64,000 nt of DNA from NCBI GenBank assembly GCA_030762895.1, contig JAUPTC010000016.1:744001-808000 (forward strand), given 5' to 3'. A program made the translations under genes and the position numbers. Every line of letters starts with the position of its first letter. Position 1 is the first letter of the stretch. The DNA is from Sophora flavescens (Eukaryota > Streptophyta > Magnoliopsida > Fabales > Fabaceae). Below, one piece after another: positions 20,650 through 32,132 of the stretch. The notes beneath the pieces were generated by a model that saw nothing but the letters and a program-made list of their open reading frames with translations, did no database searches and was not told where the DNA came from.

Positions 20650-22230
20650 TCAATGTGGGAATGGGAGTGGAATTGCACAATCTGACTTCTGCTGCATTGT
20701 GACATGATCTGCAGATTTGGAATTTTTTGCTGCAGAGTTGAATTGAAGATTTTCTACAGAATCTTGTGCTACTTCTTTGAAGTTTGCAGAATTCGAATTT
20801 GCTACTCCTTCATCTGAATTTTCTGCAGAATTCTGCTTCCTTGACTTGCATGGTGGTTGGGGGTCAGTTGCCACAATCTTTCCAGTTCTCGGCATAATGG
20901 CACTTACGTTACCTTTTGGATTAGGAATGGTCTGCGCAGGAAGTTGGCCACTGCCTTGGCTTTGTAGCTGATTCATGGAGGAAGCTAGTTGCCCAATTTG
21001 AGTCTCCAAATTTTGAATTGTAGCTTCTGTTCTCTGCTGGAATTGGAGATTGTTGGTGGCCATTTGCTTCACTAGATCTTCAAATGAAAGATCAGATTTT
21101 GGTGCTGCAGTAGCTTGATTCTGCATTGGCTGCTGTTGGGATGGCCTACTTGGTCCAGCTTGAGTTTGAAACTGGTTTTGCCTTATTGGCTGCTGCTGGA
21201 ATGGTTGCCTATACTGTTGTTGTTGAGGTTGCTGTTGTGCATTACCATATCTCAAGTTGGGGTGGTCTCTCCAGCCAGGATTATAGGTGTTGGAAAAGGG
21301 ATCATACCTTTTTCTTTGCTGAAACCGAGGCTTACCGGGAAACACACTGCTGCTGACTACAAACTGGTCTTGGAGTGCAACATTGTCTTCTTGCAAAGTG
21401 GGACACGAATCTGTGAAATGAGATGGATTGGAGTATATGCTGCAGACTCTTGCATTGGTCTGCATAGATGTAGGTTGTTGTCCCATAGCCATTTGCCTCA
21501 CCAAGGAAGTCAGCTCATCAAGTCTATGCTCCATTCTTTGTTGATCAGCAGTTGAAACTTGGACCTCATTGACTCCTCTTGTGGAACTCATCATTCTGGT
21601 GCCAAACTGTTGAGAGTTGGCAGCCATGTTGGCAATTAAATCTCTTGCAGCAGATGGGGTTTTATCAACTAAAGCACCACCACTAGCAGCATCAACCATG
21701 CTCCTTTCCATAGACATCAACCCCTCATAAAAATATTGGATCAGCAGCTGGTCACTAATCTGGTGATGAGGGCAGCTTGCACACAATTTCTTGAACCTCT
21801 CCCAATACTCATGCAAAGTTTCATCACCATTCTGCCTAATCCCACAAATGTCTTTTCGGATTGCAGCAGCTCTAGATGCAGGGAAGAATTTCTCCAGAAA
21901 CAGCCTTTTCATGTCATTCCAGCCTGCTATGGAGGCTGGTTGAAGGTAGTAAAGCCAATCCTTGGCTGCACCATCCAATGAGAAAGGAAATTCCCTAAGC
22001 TTGATGTGATCTTCAGGAGCAGCATGTGGTCTCATGGTGGAACAAACCACATGAAACTCTTTTAAATGCTTATGTGGGTCTTCAGCTGCTAAACCATGAA
22101 ACTTAGACAAAAGGTGTATTAATCCAGATTTTAATTCAAAATCAACCTCAAGAGTAGGATATTTGATACATAATGGTTGGTAATTCACATCAGGTGCAAC
22201 AAGTTCTTTCAGAGTTCTATTGTTAGCCAT
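20650..22230 (-). CDS. gag: Gag of Z
   Basis: A 526-residue frame opens at ATG 22230, about 620 bp after the primer site, a normal position for gag. Residues ~60-220 match the plant retrotransposon gag (capsid) domain: FPFSLDGAAKDWLYYL, LFLEKFFPASRA and GETL-type helix (DETLHEYWERFKKLC). A zinc-knuckle-like CSIYSNPSHFTDSCP lies near residue 265, followed by a long Gln/Asn/Pro-rich region. It forms the particle and binds genomic RNA. The frame ends at a nonsense codon before the protease, where an uninterrupted gag-pro frame is expected. Confidence 0.9.
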   Translation of the reverse strand: MANNRTLKELVAPDVNYQPLCIKYPTLEVDFELKSGLIHLLSKFHGLAAEDPHKHLKEFHVVCSTMRPHAAPEDHIKLREFPFSLDGAAKDWLYYLQPASIAGWNDMKRLFLEKFFPASRAAAIRKDICGIRQNGDETLHEYWERFKKLCASCPHHQISDQLLIQYFYEGLMSMERSMVDAASGGALVDKTPSAARDLIANMAANSQQFGTRMMSSTRGVNEVQVSTADQQRMEHRLDELTSLVRQMAMGQQPTSMQTNARVCSIYSNPSHFTDSCPTLQEDNVALQDQFVVSSSVFPGKPRFQQRKRYDPFSNTYNPGWRDHPNLRYGNAQQQPQQQQYRQPFQQQPIRQNQFQTQAGPSRPSQQQPMQNQATAAPKSDLSFEDLVKQMATNNLQFQQRTEATIQNLETQIGQLASSMNQLQSQGSGQLPAQTIPNPKGNVSAIMPRTGKIVATDPQPPCKSRKQNSAENSDEGVANSNSANFKEVAQDSVENLQFNSAAKNSKSADHVTMQQKSDCAIPLPFPH

Positions 22231-22848
22231 GTTAGCACAATTATCAGTTAAATCAGAATCAAAAACAACATAATCAGAAACAACAGAATTATCAAATTGA
22301 TCAAGTAATCTCCTGAGTCCTATTCAACTGATGCAAGGTCCTTTCAATCTCAGGGTCGTATGCAACTAAATCACCAGGTTGGGACCTAGTCATACACACA
22401 TATAGGCAAGGAGAGCAAGAACCATCTCAAAACACTACAAGTACAAATGCTAAAAAGACACAGAAATTGGAAAATCGTACCAAATAAATTTTAAAAAACA
22501 TAAGATCACCACAGAAAAACTCTAAACAGTCGGCAAAGCAAATACAATTTTTTTTTTTGGAATTTTTAAAAATGGTAAAATACTTTTTAAAAAATTAGAA
22601 AAGTGGCCCAAACGATGGAATTTTGGCTCCGGAGGCCCTATGTCCCGAAGTACTCCGTACTATTGGGAGTTCTATTTCCTGATTTTTTTCGGATTTTCTG
22701 GGAAATTTGAGAGCAATCGGAGCACAAAAATTCTGACAGCAAAATATTACCAAAATGCCACTGGTTTCACTACAAACAGCAATTCAGTGGATAAACAGGT
22801 TAGAAATTAATATAAACACTATCTAATATGATTGAATACTCAAAATGG
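22231..22848 (-). other. Z 5' leader between primer site and gag
   Basis: About 620 bp of untranslated leader. No gene or repeat is seen apart from a short T-run near 22550. Confidence 0.7.
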
Positions 22849-22866
22849 TCCCCGGAAACGGTGCCA
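22849..22866 (-). promoter_or_regulatory. Primer binding site of Z (tRNA-Asp type)
   Basis: The minus strand reads TGGCACCGTTTCCGGGGA, five bases after the LTR end. It matches the complement of the plant tRNA-Asp 3' end (TGGCGCCGTTGCCGGGGA) at 16 of 18 positions, the usual Athila primer. Confidence 0.85.
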
Positions 22867-22871
22867 AAATT

Positions 22872-24321
22872 TGGGGAGCCGCCGAACTCACTCAAATTAC
22901 AGAACAAATCCCTACTAGCTTGTAGTATAAGGAATGACTCAGATCGTCTCTCAAAAGACCATGAGTGCTATTCAATCATATCAAGACTCAACACAAAAAT
23001 GGTGGGGGGGGGGGGGGGGGGGTGTTGTGATTTTATATTGCAAAAGATAAATTTAGACTAAGATAAATCAAGTGAGAAATCAACCAATCCAAGACACTTA
23101 ACCAGAATTCCAATTTTGGTTATCATAGACCACGGAATACTCAAACTGAATCGAAGTAATGGTTAATTCAATTTCAACCAAGATCTCTGCATCGAAATTG
23201 AGGTTCACTACTAGATAATCATCTAGAATTTAACTGACAAACGATTTTACAAATCTATAAAATCAGTGCAAGTTTAAATACAAGAACCAATTAACCTTAA
23301 ATCACAAATCTGTAGTTTAATTTACTTCAACTCAAAGAATGAGATATTGAATTATCAATCAATATCACATTACTATTTCATAATTTCGAATACACAAATA
23401 GTAATCACCATTCATGCATCACGAATTCTGATTAGTAAGGAGAAGATAAGATAAAAACTACTTGAATTCAAAATGAAAGTTGAAGTACAAAAGTCTCAAG
23501 CCAAACGAAATTCCTTCAAGCACCTTGGATTGATTTCAGAATTAGCCTTCCATGGCTACAGTCCAAGGAGGCTTGAGGAAGAGAAAAGAAAAATACGAAA
23601 CAATAACAAACAACTTAATTAAGCAGCAGAAAACTAAAGGAACCACCAGTCTCCCATTCTGGCTCCTATTTATACAAATTCTCTCAAGACCTCCTCTCAA
23701 TATCTGAATGCTCCTTCAATTAACTTCAACCTCTGCCTCTTGGCTTTCCAAATCCACTTAATTTTGCTTAATTACGAATTAAGATGAGAGAGTTATGTCC
23801 ACATTCAACTCATAGGGAAGCTGAAACGACCTCTGACTTCACATGGATTGCAGCCCCTCAAAACGACTCTTTTTGGAACAATGGTCTTCATGAGAGTTAA
23901 ATCTCTGTGTTTTATCTTTCATTTGCCACCGGTTTCAGTTCCAAACGATATCTACATACTAAGTTATGGCCCACTCTTCATGACTAGTTCAGGTTCCAGC
24001 GACAGCAATTATGTTCTGACTTCAAGGCCCAATGTTACCCACTATACATCCAATTAAGTATCTGAGTTCTTCATGAAAGTTGTTGGAATTCCTTTCAGCT
24101 TTCCTACAATATAAAGTTCATAATTTTTAGATGCCCAGAACTCAAGATATGGCTAAAATACAGAGTCAACGTCTATAATCATGAATTAGTGAAAATTTGC
24201 AATAAAGCCCAATGAGGCCCAAACTCATAAATCATTGCTAGACTAAATCAATTATGCACATTTAGCTTGTAAAAAGTACTAAAAATGAGGGATCTTAAAT
24301 GCATGCAAATAATGTTTATCA
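22872..24321 (-). repeat. 5' LTR of Z
   Basis: 1450 bp, + strand TGGGGAGCCGCC...GTTTATCA. It is followed by TSD ACCAC. The minus-strand TATAAATA is at 23667-23674. A G-run at about 23003-23022 is roughly twice as long as in the 3' LTR. Confidence 0.92.
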
Positions 24322-24326
24322 ACCAC

Positions 24327-24904
24327 CCCGTCCAACAGCAAGTGGAAAGCAGTGGACGGGACCACCCCGTCCATCAGCAGGTGCAAGGCACTGGACGGGA
24401 CTACCCCGTCCAACAACAAGTGAGTCCAATGCAATGGACTGGACTGCATCCAACAGCCAGTCCAAGGTAGTGGACTGGATGAGACCACCTCGTCCAACAA
24501 GTGAGTCCAATGCAATGGACTGGACTGCGTCCAACGCAATGGACGAGACCATCCCGTCCACAGCAAGTTCAAGGTAGTGGACTGGACCGTGTCCATCAGC
24601 AAATAAAAGGGGCTTGCCTGGACCGTGTCCAACAGCAAATTAAAGGGGCTGGCCTGGACCGCGTCCAACAGCAAGTCCAACGCAATGGACGAGACCATCC
24701 CATCCTCAGCAAGTGCAATGGACTGGCCTGAACCGCGTCCAACAGCAAATTAATAATGTGATGGACCGGACCTCCCCGTCCAACAGGAAATATGATGGAC
24801 TGGAAGGGATCACTCCCTCTTTTTGATCTTCATATTATTAGTTTCCTTGAAAGCTATCATAAAAGTTAGAATAAAATGAACACGGACAAAAATGGGTGTT
24901 CACA
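24327..24904. repeat. 39-bp hairpin array and end of Y LTR copy A, right half
   Basis: Resumes the GGACGGG...CCCGTCC hairpin array after Z, changes to related GGACTGGA/CGTCCAACAGCAA units, and ends at TTCACA (24904). It corresponds to 51190-51928 in copy B, which keeps extra units (for example around 51300-51420). Confidence 0.8.
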
Positions 24905-24913
24905 GTTGCCCCT

Positions 24914-26506
24914 TGAGAGTGTGATTTCACATCATATTTTATGTACATTTTTGCATGCATTTTCATATAGTTTAGGCATATTTAGTTTGATTTTTATTAG
25001 TTTTTACCTTGGAACGGGTAAGGTGGTTTCGTGGTGTTGTTTTGCAGAAATTAAAGAGAAAATGCCCCAGATGAGCCATAATGGAACCTGGATTAAGTTG
25101 GAGCTTGGAAAGTGAAGATATTGGATGACTCCAATTTAATTTGGAATGGAAATATTTAATGACAATTGACAAAAGTCCAGCAGCAATGTGAGAGGCCTAA
25201 TTGATGGATTGGATGATTTGGATATTAATGACTTACCATAAAAATAGAAGATGAAGATATTGATTGGGCAATTAATTTAGAAGATTTGAAGTCATTAAAG
25301 AATATCAATTACCATATGCAAGGAGATACATCTTGAACTCAATCCAAGGACTTGCCAACGTGAAGCTTGGGATTTGACAAATAAAAACATTAATGTAGCA
25401 ATGTTTATGGCAAAGCAAATCAAGGGCCCACATGAAAGGTTGAATGGAATTAAAGTGGACAAGGCCACAGCGTGAAAGAACAAAAATTGTTGCTGTGCAT
25501 TCTATCATCTAATTAAATCTTGATAAGATATGATTGGGATTTTACAACTAAATTAGAGGATAGAAGCCCTTAAAGTTAGCATGAATATGACTTTGCTATA
25601 TATTTTTTTTAGCCATACCAGCGCCGAGGGGGAGAAGTAGACAGACACGGCCACAAACAGAAAAATAGGGACTTTTAACCTAGGAGCACTATTACCCTAG
25701 GAGGACTCTTGGGATGCAAAAAGGGGTGGTTTTTCTCTGCTCTTGGATTGGAAGAAGATTGGAGGATTCGTCATAAGTTTTCTTCATCTCTTCTCTCTTT
25801 CTCTTTTGTAATTTCTATTACTATGAGTAGCTAAATCCCTTTTTGTTGGGATTAAATGTAGCTTAACTAAATATTATGTAATAGCCTTGATTTATCAATC
25901 TATGTTTATGCTTTCTCTATTAGTGTTTAATTCCTTTGCTAAATGCTTTTTGTGGCTTAGCTACCCATGAACTGATTTTGAGAATTGATTTGCAATGGGG
26001 ACGTTCTTATTGATTCTTGATCTGGAATTATTCACCTAGTAAACCTTGCATCTAGGAATGGGGTTTGGTTTATTAGTAATCGTGTAATCCTTAATCTTAA
26101 TGCAAATTCATTAATCTAGGCCACCTAAGGAATTAGGGTCTATTAGTGGATTTAGGCTCTTGTCATCTGAGGAATCAGGGCTTGAGTAATTTCGTGGGTT
26201 GATTTTAATATTTGAAGTATAAACTGGATTGGTGGTCTTGGTATTCCATGAGGCTAAGGTTTGGTGAAATTTAATCCCAACACCCCTATTTGCATTCCAA
26301 GTGTTTGATAAAAATTCCCAAAAAGACCAAAAAAATATTTTATTGCTTTTGTTGCTTTATTTTATGTTTTGATCTTTCTTCATTTAGTCTAGATAGTTGT
26401 TTGATTTGTGAATTGGTAATTGGAAACCGATCCCTGTGGATACGATAACCGGTTTCACCACCGTATTACTTGTACGACTAGGTATACTTGCCTAGATCCA
26501 TCAACA
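24914..26506 (+). repeat. 5' LTR of E3
   Basis: 1593 bp, TGAGAGTGTG...GATCCATCAACA. Only the ends and the TATATATTTTTTTT stretch near 25597 stand out; I do not assign a promoter with confidence. Confidence 0.93.
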
Positions 26507-26512
26507 AGTTTT

Positions 26513-26530
26513 TGGCGCCGTTGTCGGGGA
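26513..26530 (+). promoter_or_regulatory. Primer binding site of E3 (tRNA-Asp type)
   Basis: TGGCGCCGTTGTCGGGGA starts six bases after the LTR and matches the complement of the tRNA-Asp 3' end at 17 of 18 positions. Confidence 0.9.
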
Positions 26531-26678
26531 CTGTGTTTCAATATTAGCATATCCATTTTGGTTACTAATTTAAGCAAAAAAATCTGTTTTGTTTTGCTGT
26601 CATTTTTTTCTGGTTTGTTTGCTGTTTCTGTTTGCTGACATTTACTGCTAACAATCTTGGTTGCTAGACTGTTTGTGC

Positions 26679-28257
26679 ATGCGAGGTACTATCCCGGCTG
26701 ACCAACTCCTCTACGATCCTGAAATAGAAAGAACAGCCAGGGAGAATCGGAGGCAAGAAAGAGAGCAGAAACTGTTAGAACAACAAGAAGAAGAACAAGA
26801 GACTTCCACCTCTCAAGTTCATCAAGAAAAACTCAGGATGGCAGGCAATGGTGAAGGTGCTCCACCACGGAGGACACTTGGGGACTATGGCAATACAAAT
26901 GTCAATCGGCATGTCACTAGCATAGTGAGGCCTCCAATTAACTGCAACAATTTTGAAATCAAGCCAGCTCTCTTGAATTTGGTTTCACAAAATCAATTTG
27001 CCGGGTTAGAAAAGGAAGATCCTAATAGTCATATCTCCAACTTCATTGACATATGTGATACGATGAAGCACAATGGTGCCTCTGAGGATGCAATTCGCCT
27101 AAGGGCGTTTCCCTTCTCTCTAAGGGATAGGGCCAAGGCTTGGCTCCAATCTCAACCAAGGGGGAGCATCACTACATGGGATGACTTAGAGGCAAAATTT
27201 CTGGCAAGATTCTTCCCCACCTCAAGATTTGTGAAGACAAAGGGTGATATCATAAGCTTTGCTCAACAAGAAGGTGAGACCCTTCATGACACCTGGGAAA
27301 GGTTCAAGGAATTGCTCCGAAGATGTCCAAATCATGGGTTTGATGATCATACCCAAATGCAAACATTTTGCAATGGATTGAGGTCGTCAACCAGGTATAT
27401 GTTGGACGCCTCAGCTGGAGGTTCCATGAACACAAAGACAGCGGAGGAAGCACTGATTTTGATAGAGGCTATGGCATCTAATGACTATTTGATGCATCAT
27501 GATCGGGGTCCCACATCAAGAAGGGGGGTGTTGGAGTTAGATTCACAAACTGCACTTTTGGCTCAGAATAAGATTATGACACAACAACTTGAGTCCATCA
27601 CCAAGCAACTAGCTCAACTCCCACAACAACTCCAAACTGTTCAAGGGACAACTATGCCACCTCAACAGGTAATGAGATGTGATTTCTGTGGAGGTGATCA
27701 TGATAATGGAATATGTGAGGCAACACCTAGTTCCCATGAGGAAGCCAATTATATGGGGAACTATGGGCGTCAAGGCAACAACAATTACCCTAACAACTAC
27801 AACCAAGGGTGGAGGAATCAAGCAAATTTTGGTTGGAAACAAGATGCCGGACAAGCAAGCAAGCCCCTTTCTTACACAACCACCTCAAGACCGGACTTCT
27901 ATCTTGGAGAACACTCTCAATCAGTTCATGCAAATGTCCATATCAAACCAGAAAAACACCGATGCTTCTATAAAGAACTTGGAGGTTCAAGTTGGACAAA
28001 TTGCAAAGCAACTAGTGGAGCAATCTAGCAGCAGTTTTTCAGGTAATACTCAAACTAATCCTAAGGAGCATTGTAAGGCTATTGTTTTGAGGAGTGGTAA
28101 AAGCCTTGAGGAAGAGAGTGGCGAGCCTTTGGTGAAAAATCAGAGAGTTGATGAAAAAACAGAGGTGATTGCTGAAAAATCTGATTTGAATAAAGAAAAG
28201 AGCAAAGAGGTTGTAGTAGAGGAGAAAGAAAAAGAAAGTGAAAAAGACAAGAGGTAG
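26679..28257 (+). pseudogene. gag: Gag of E3, frameshifted near its C-terminus
   Basis: I choose the ATG at 26679, inside the open frame that starts at 26661. An acidic Gln/Glu-rich N-terminal helix is followed by the capsid domain (FPFSLRDRAKAWLQS, LEAKFLARFFPTSR, GETLHDTWERFKELL) and a zinc-knuckle-like CDFCGGDHDNGICE near residue 340. The capsid frame ends at 28028. Between about 27860 and 27900 the conserved C-terminal segment (NLEVQVGQIAKQL, LRSGK) moves to the next frame, which stops at TAG 28255-28257. It would form the particle; the frameshift separates it from the protease. Confidence 0.88.
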
Positions 28258-29127
28258 AAGCTAGTGGATGAGAATTCAATTTTGAGGAGGACTAAAAGTC
28301 AGATTTTGAAAGATGGAGACAAGCCTCAATAGATCCCCTCTTATGTGAAATTGTCATATCCTCATTTGAGCAAGAAAAAGGAGAAGGAAGAACAGTTTGC
28401 CAAGTTTCTTGACATCTTCAAAAGGCTGCGAATCAACATACCCTTTGCAGAAGCACTAGAGCAGATGCCCACTTATGCAAAGTTCATGAAGGAGTTGCTC
28501 ACGAAGAAAAGAAAGTTCAAAGAAGGTGAGACTGTTGCCTTGACAGAAGAGTGTAGTGCAATACTTCAAAGGAAGCTACCTCCAAAGCTTAAAGATCCTG
28601 GTAGTTTTACAATCCCTTGCACTATTGGGAGTGTTGCTATTGGGAAGGCCTTGTGTGACTTGGGAGCCAGTATCAATTTGATGCCGCTTTCAATTTTGAA
28701 CAAGCTTGGAGGTGGTGAGGTGAAGCCAACAAGTATGGCATTGTAACTAGCAGACAGATCAATCAAGCGTCCATATGGTATTTTGGAAGATGTCTTGGTT
28801 AAAGTGGACAAGTTTATCTTCCCAGTGGATTTTGTGATACTAGACATGGAGGAGGATGCAGAAGTTCCACTTATATTGGGGAGACTTTTTCTAGCAACTG
28901 GTCGTGCTTTGATAGATGTACAAAAGGGCCAACTTCGACTCAGAGTGCAAGATGAAGAGGTCACTTTTAATGTATTTGAAGATATGCATCGCCCGAGTGA
29001 TGAAGAGAATTGTTTCCGCATGGACCTTGTGGAAGTAGTGGCTAAAGAAGCCTTTGCACAGCAGCACCATTCCTCTACTCTTGAGAAGGTAATTGTGAAT
29101 TCTATTGAAAATCTTGATGAGGAATAG
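28258..29127 (+). pseudogene. pol: Protease region of E3
   Basis: Continues the second gag frame, with TAG at 28330-28332 and TAA at 28744-28746. The retropepsin motif DLGASINLMP and the LILGRLFL motif are present. The region ends at TAG 29125-29127. The N-terminal linker (PTYAKFMKELLTKKRK) matches those of W and Z. Its job would be polyprotein cleavage. Confidence 0.87.
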
Positions 29128-29148
29128 GAGAAGGAAATAGAATACTGT

Positions 29149-29499
29149 TTGTGTGATCTGGAAGCTCAACCCAAGCAACTTGCTGTCAACACTAAGAAGG
29201 AAAAGCTCAAAAAGGATGAAGTCCAAGAGAAGCTCGAGTTAGAGCTTAAGCCTCTACCTCCCCACTTGAAGTATGTCTTTCTTGGTGAGAATGATGAAGA
29301 CCCTGTCATAGTGAGCAATGTGTTGTCCAAATTGGAAGAGGAGAAACTTGTAAGGGTGCTTCGAGAGCATAAAACAGCTATTGGATGGTCCATCTCAGAT
29401 TTGAAAGGAATTAGCCCCACACTTTGTATGCACAAGATCATGATGGAGGCTGAATTAAACCGGTGGTCCAACCGCAGAGGAGGCTCAATCCTACAATGA
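29149..29499 (+). pseudogene. pol: Protease-RT linker and RT N-terminus of E3
   Basis: Acidic/lysine-rich linker, then LELKPLPPHLKYVFLG and GWSISDLKGISP, the start of the RT connection. The frame leaves the RT at about 29457, where the next frame begins VVQPQRRLNP. Confidence 0.8.
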
Positions 29500-32132
29500 A
29501 AGAAGTGGTAAGGAAGGAGGTGCTGAAACTCCTTGAAGCTGGAATGATCAATCCGATTTCCGATAGTGCTTGGGTGAGTCTGGTACAAGTGGTTCCAAAG
29601 AAAGGTGGCATGACCGTCGTGCACAACGAGAAGAATGAGTTGATCCCAACGAGAACGGTCACCGGTTGGCGAATGTGTATAGATTACCGGAAGCTTAACC
29701 AAGCTACTATGAAGGATAACTTCCCACTTCCATTCATGGACCAGATGTTGGAGAGGTTGGCCAGGCAAGCTTACTATTGTTTCTTGGATGGCTTTTCGGG
29801 TTATAACCAAATTGTGGTTAACCCGAAAGACCAAGAGAAAACTGCATTCACATGCCCTTTTGGAGTTTTTGCCTATCGAAAGATGCCTTTCGGACTTTGT
29901 AATGCGTCTGCGACATTTCAAAGGTGCATGCTTTCCATTTTCTCTGATATGGTAGAAAAATACATTGAGGTTTTCATGGATGATTTTTCTGTTTTCGGTT
30001 CCTCTTATGATAATTGTTTGTCTAACCTTGCTGCTGTGTTAAAGAGGTGCATGGACACCAATTTAGTCTTAAATTGGGAAAAGTGTCATTTTATGGTGCA
30101 GGAAGGCATTGTGCTTGGGCACAAAATTTCAGCTAAGGGGATCGAAGTGGATAAATCCAAGATTGATGTGATTGAGAAACTACCTCCTCCAATGAATGTC
30201 AAGGGTGTGAGGAGTTTCCTTGGGCATGCAGGCTTTTACCGGCGGTTCATCAAGGACTTCTTAAAGATAGCCAAGCCGTTGTGTGGCCTTTTGAATAAGG
30301 ACACATCATTTGTGTTTGATACTGCTTGTCTTACCTCTTTTCAGGTTTTGAAAGAAAAGTTGACCACCGCTCCCATTCTTGTTGCACCCAACTGGGAGTC
30401 ACCATTTGAATTAATGTGTGATGCCAATGACCACGCAGTTGGGGCTGTTTTGGGACAGCGGAGGGAAAAAATTTTCCATGTCATTCACTATGCTAGCAAG
30501 ATTCTCAATGAGAACCAAGTAAATTATGCAACAACTGAAAAAGAGTTGCTAGCCATAGTGTTTGCATTGGAAAAATTTCGTTCCTACTTAATTGGTTCAC
30601 AAGTCACTATTTTTACTGATCATGCTGCAATTAAATATTTGTTGACTAAGTTAGATTCTAAACCAAGACTCATAAGGTGGATTCTATTGTTGCAGGAGTT
30701 TGACTTAGTCATCAAGGACAAAAAGGGCAGCGAGAATGTGGTGGCTGACCACTTGTCTCGGTTGGTGAATGAAGAGGTGGCTGCAAAAGAGAAGGACATT
30801 CGGGATGAGTTCCCGGATGAAGCTTTACTTCTGGTGCATGAAAGACCATGGTTTGCCGACATGGCAAATTTCAAGGCAGCCAATATTGTTCTAGAGCACC
30901 TCACTTGGCAACAAAAGAAGAAATTCTTCCGGGATGCCAACCATTTCATGTGGGATGACCCATTTCTGTTCAAGGTTGGACCGGATGGCTTATGGAGGAG
31001 GTGTGTTAGTCAAGAGAAAGCAAGGAAAATTTTGTGGCATTGTCATAACTTGCCATATCATGGACACTACAATGGGGATAGGACAGCTGCAAAGGTCCTC
31101 CAATCTGGGCTCTTTTGGCCCTCAATCTTCAAGGACTCTTTCAATCATGTGAAGAGTTGTGACAAGTGCCAAAGGACCAGGAACATTTCAAAAAGGGATG
31201 AGATGCCACTGCAGAACATTTTGGAGGTTGAGGTATTTGATTGCTGGGGCATAGACTTTATGGGTCCACTTCCACCTTCATTCTCCAATCAATATATTTT
31301 GGTGGCGGTGGACTATGTTTCCAAGTGGGTGGAGTCCATTGCAACACAGAATATTGATGCCCAGACAGTGATTAAATTCATCAAGAAGAACATCTTTGCC
31401 CGGTTCGGTGTTCCAAGGGTCCTTATAAGTGATGGGGGATCTCACTTTTGCAACTCACAACTGATAAATGTGTTGACCAAATATGATGTGAGGCATAAGG
31501 TGGCATCCCCATATCATCCGCAAACAAATGGGCAAGCGGAGGTCTCCAACCGGGAGATTAAGAAAATTCTGGAAAAGACTGTGGCTGTTTCAAGAAGAGA
31601 TTGGGCAAGGAAGCTTGACGATGCCTTGTGGGCTTACCGAACTGCACTTAAAACTTCTGTGGGGTTATCTCCGTTTCAGATGGTCTATGGGAAGGCATGT
31701 CATCTACCCGTAGAGTTGGAGCATCAAGCTTTTTGGGCATTGAAGTTCTTGAGTTTTGATGCCACTCTAGCGGGTGAGAGAAGAGTGAATCAGCTGCATG
31801 AGTTAGAGGAGATGCGCCTTAATGCATATGAGAATGCAGCTATTTACAAGCAGAGAGTCAAGACCTACCATGACAATAAGATCGTCATGAAAACATTTCA
31901 GCCAGGACAACAAGTTTTATTATTCAATTCCCGGCTGAGATTGTTTCCGGGCAAGTTGAAGTCTAAATGGTCGGGACCGTTCATTGTCAAAGAAATCTCA
32001 CCTCATGGAGCTGTAGAAGTGGAGGATCCTATTTCAAAAAGGACCTTCAAAGTCAATTGCCAAAGACTCAAGGCCTACTTGGGTGGTGACATCGAGAGAT
32101 TGATCTCAGCTGTGCGCCTTCATGATCCTTGA
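29463..32132 (+). CDS. pol: RT / RNase H / integrase open frame of E3
   Basis: An 889-residue uninterrupted frame; its start is the frameshift point, not a natural initiation site. RT: VQVVPKKGGMT, FLDGFSGYNQI and catalytic FMDD in EVFMDDFSVFG. RNase H: CDANDHAVGAVLG, TTEKELLAIVFALEKF, TDHAAIKYLL. Integrase: HHCC region (HCHNLPYHGH, CDKCQRTR) and the DDE residues in WGIDFMGP, ISDGGSHF and GQAEVSNREIK. All catalytic residues are present. It is more distant from W and Z than they are from each other. Confidence 0.92.
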   Translation: MVQPQRRLNPTMKEVVRKEVLKLLEAGMINPISDSAWVSLVQVVPKKGGMTVVHNEKNELIPTRTVTGWRMCIDYRKLNQATMKDNFPLPFMDQMLERLARQAYYCFLDGFSGYNQIVVNPKDQEKTAFTCPFGVFAYRKMPFGLCNASATFQRCMLSIFSDMVEKYIEVFMDDFSVFGSSYDNCLSNLAAVLKRCMDTNLVLNWEKCHFMVQEGIVLGHKISAKGIEVDKSKIDVIEKLPPPMNVKGVRSFLGHAGFYRRFIKDFLKIAKPLCGLLNKDTSFVFDTACLTSFQVLKEKLTTAPILVAPNWESPFELMCDANDHAVGAVLGQRREKIFHVIHYASKILNENQVNYATTEKELLAIVFALEKFRSYLIGSQVTIFTDHAAIKYLLTKLDSKPRLIRWILLLQEFDLVIKDKKGSENVVADHLSRLVNEEVAAKEKDIRDEFPDEALLLVHERPWFADMANFKAANIVLEHLTWQQKKKFFRDANHFMWDDPFLFKVGPDGLWRRCVSQEKARKILWHCHNLPYHGHYNGDRTAAKVLQSGLFWPSIFKDSFNHVKSCDKCQRTRNISKRDEMPLQNILEVEVFDCWGIDFMGPLPPSFSNQYILVAVDYVSKWVESIATQNIDAQTVIKFIKKNIFARFGVPRVLISDGGSHFCNSQLINVLTKYDVRHKVASPYHPQTNGQAEVSNREIKKILEKTVAVSRRDWARKLDDALWAYRTALKTSVGLSPFQMVYGKACHLPVELEHQAFWALKFLSFDATLAGERRVNQLHELEEMRLNAYENAAIYKQRVKTYHDNKIVMKTFQPGQQVLLFNSRLRLFPGKLKSKWSGPFIVKEISPHGAVEVEDPISKRTFKVNCQRLKAYLGGDIERLISAVRLHDP

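Larger units (their letters stand above)
13997..24321 (-). mobile_element. Complete Athila-like Ty3/gypsy element Z
   Basis: Both LTRs, primer site, gag, protease, RT, RNase H, integrase and polypurine tract are present on the minus strand, with 5-bp TSD ACCAC at 13992-13996 and 24322-24326. Total length is 10,325 bp. The LTR pair differs at about 33 positions by my hand count (~2.3%) plus a poly-G length change. Coding is broken by nonsense codons (about 20650, 20470, 20209, 18128) and frameshifts (19574-19750 and about 17640). Confidence 0.93.
11793..24904 (-). repeat. Left (3') LTR of Y, split by Z
   Basis: The LTR consists of 11793-13996 plus 24327-24904, 2782 bp in total without Z. On the + strand it starts TGTAGCGACC and ends GGGTGTTCACA. 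Copy B (49232-51928) is 2697 bp; copy A has one extra ~90-bp unit in its 105-bp repeat array. A GGTGGCGACTCC string near the inner left end resembles the TGGCGACTC core of the primer site used by Ogre-type elements, though here it is inside the LTR. The LTR holds a minus-strand TATA box, a C-run at 12654-12667 and two tandem arrays. Confidence 0.8.

Noticed and set aside
27679..27860. N-terminal part of the second E3 gag frame
   Set aside because: Overlaps the real gag frame; only the portion after about 27870 shows conserved gag C-terminal sequence.
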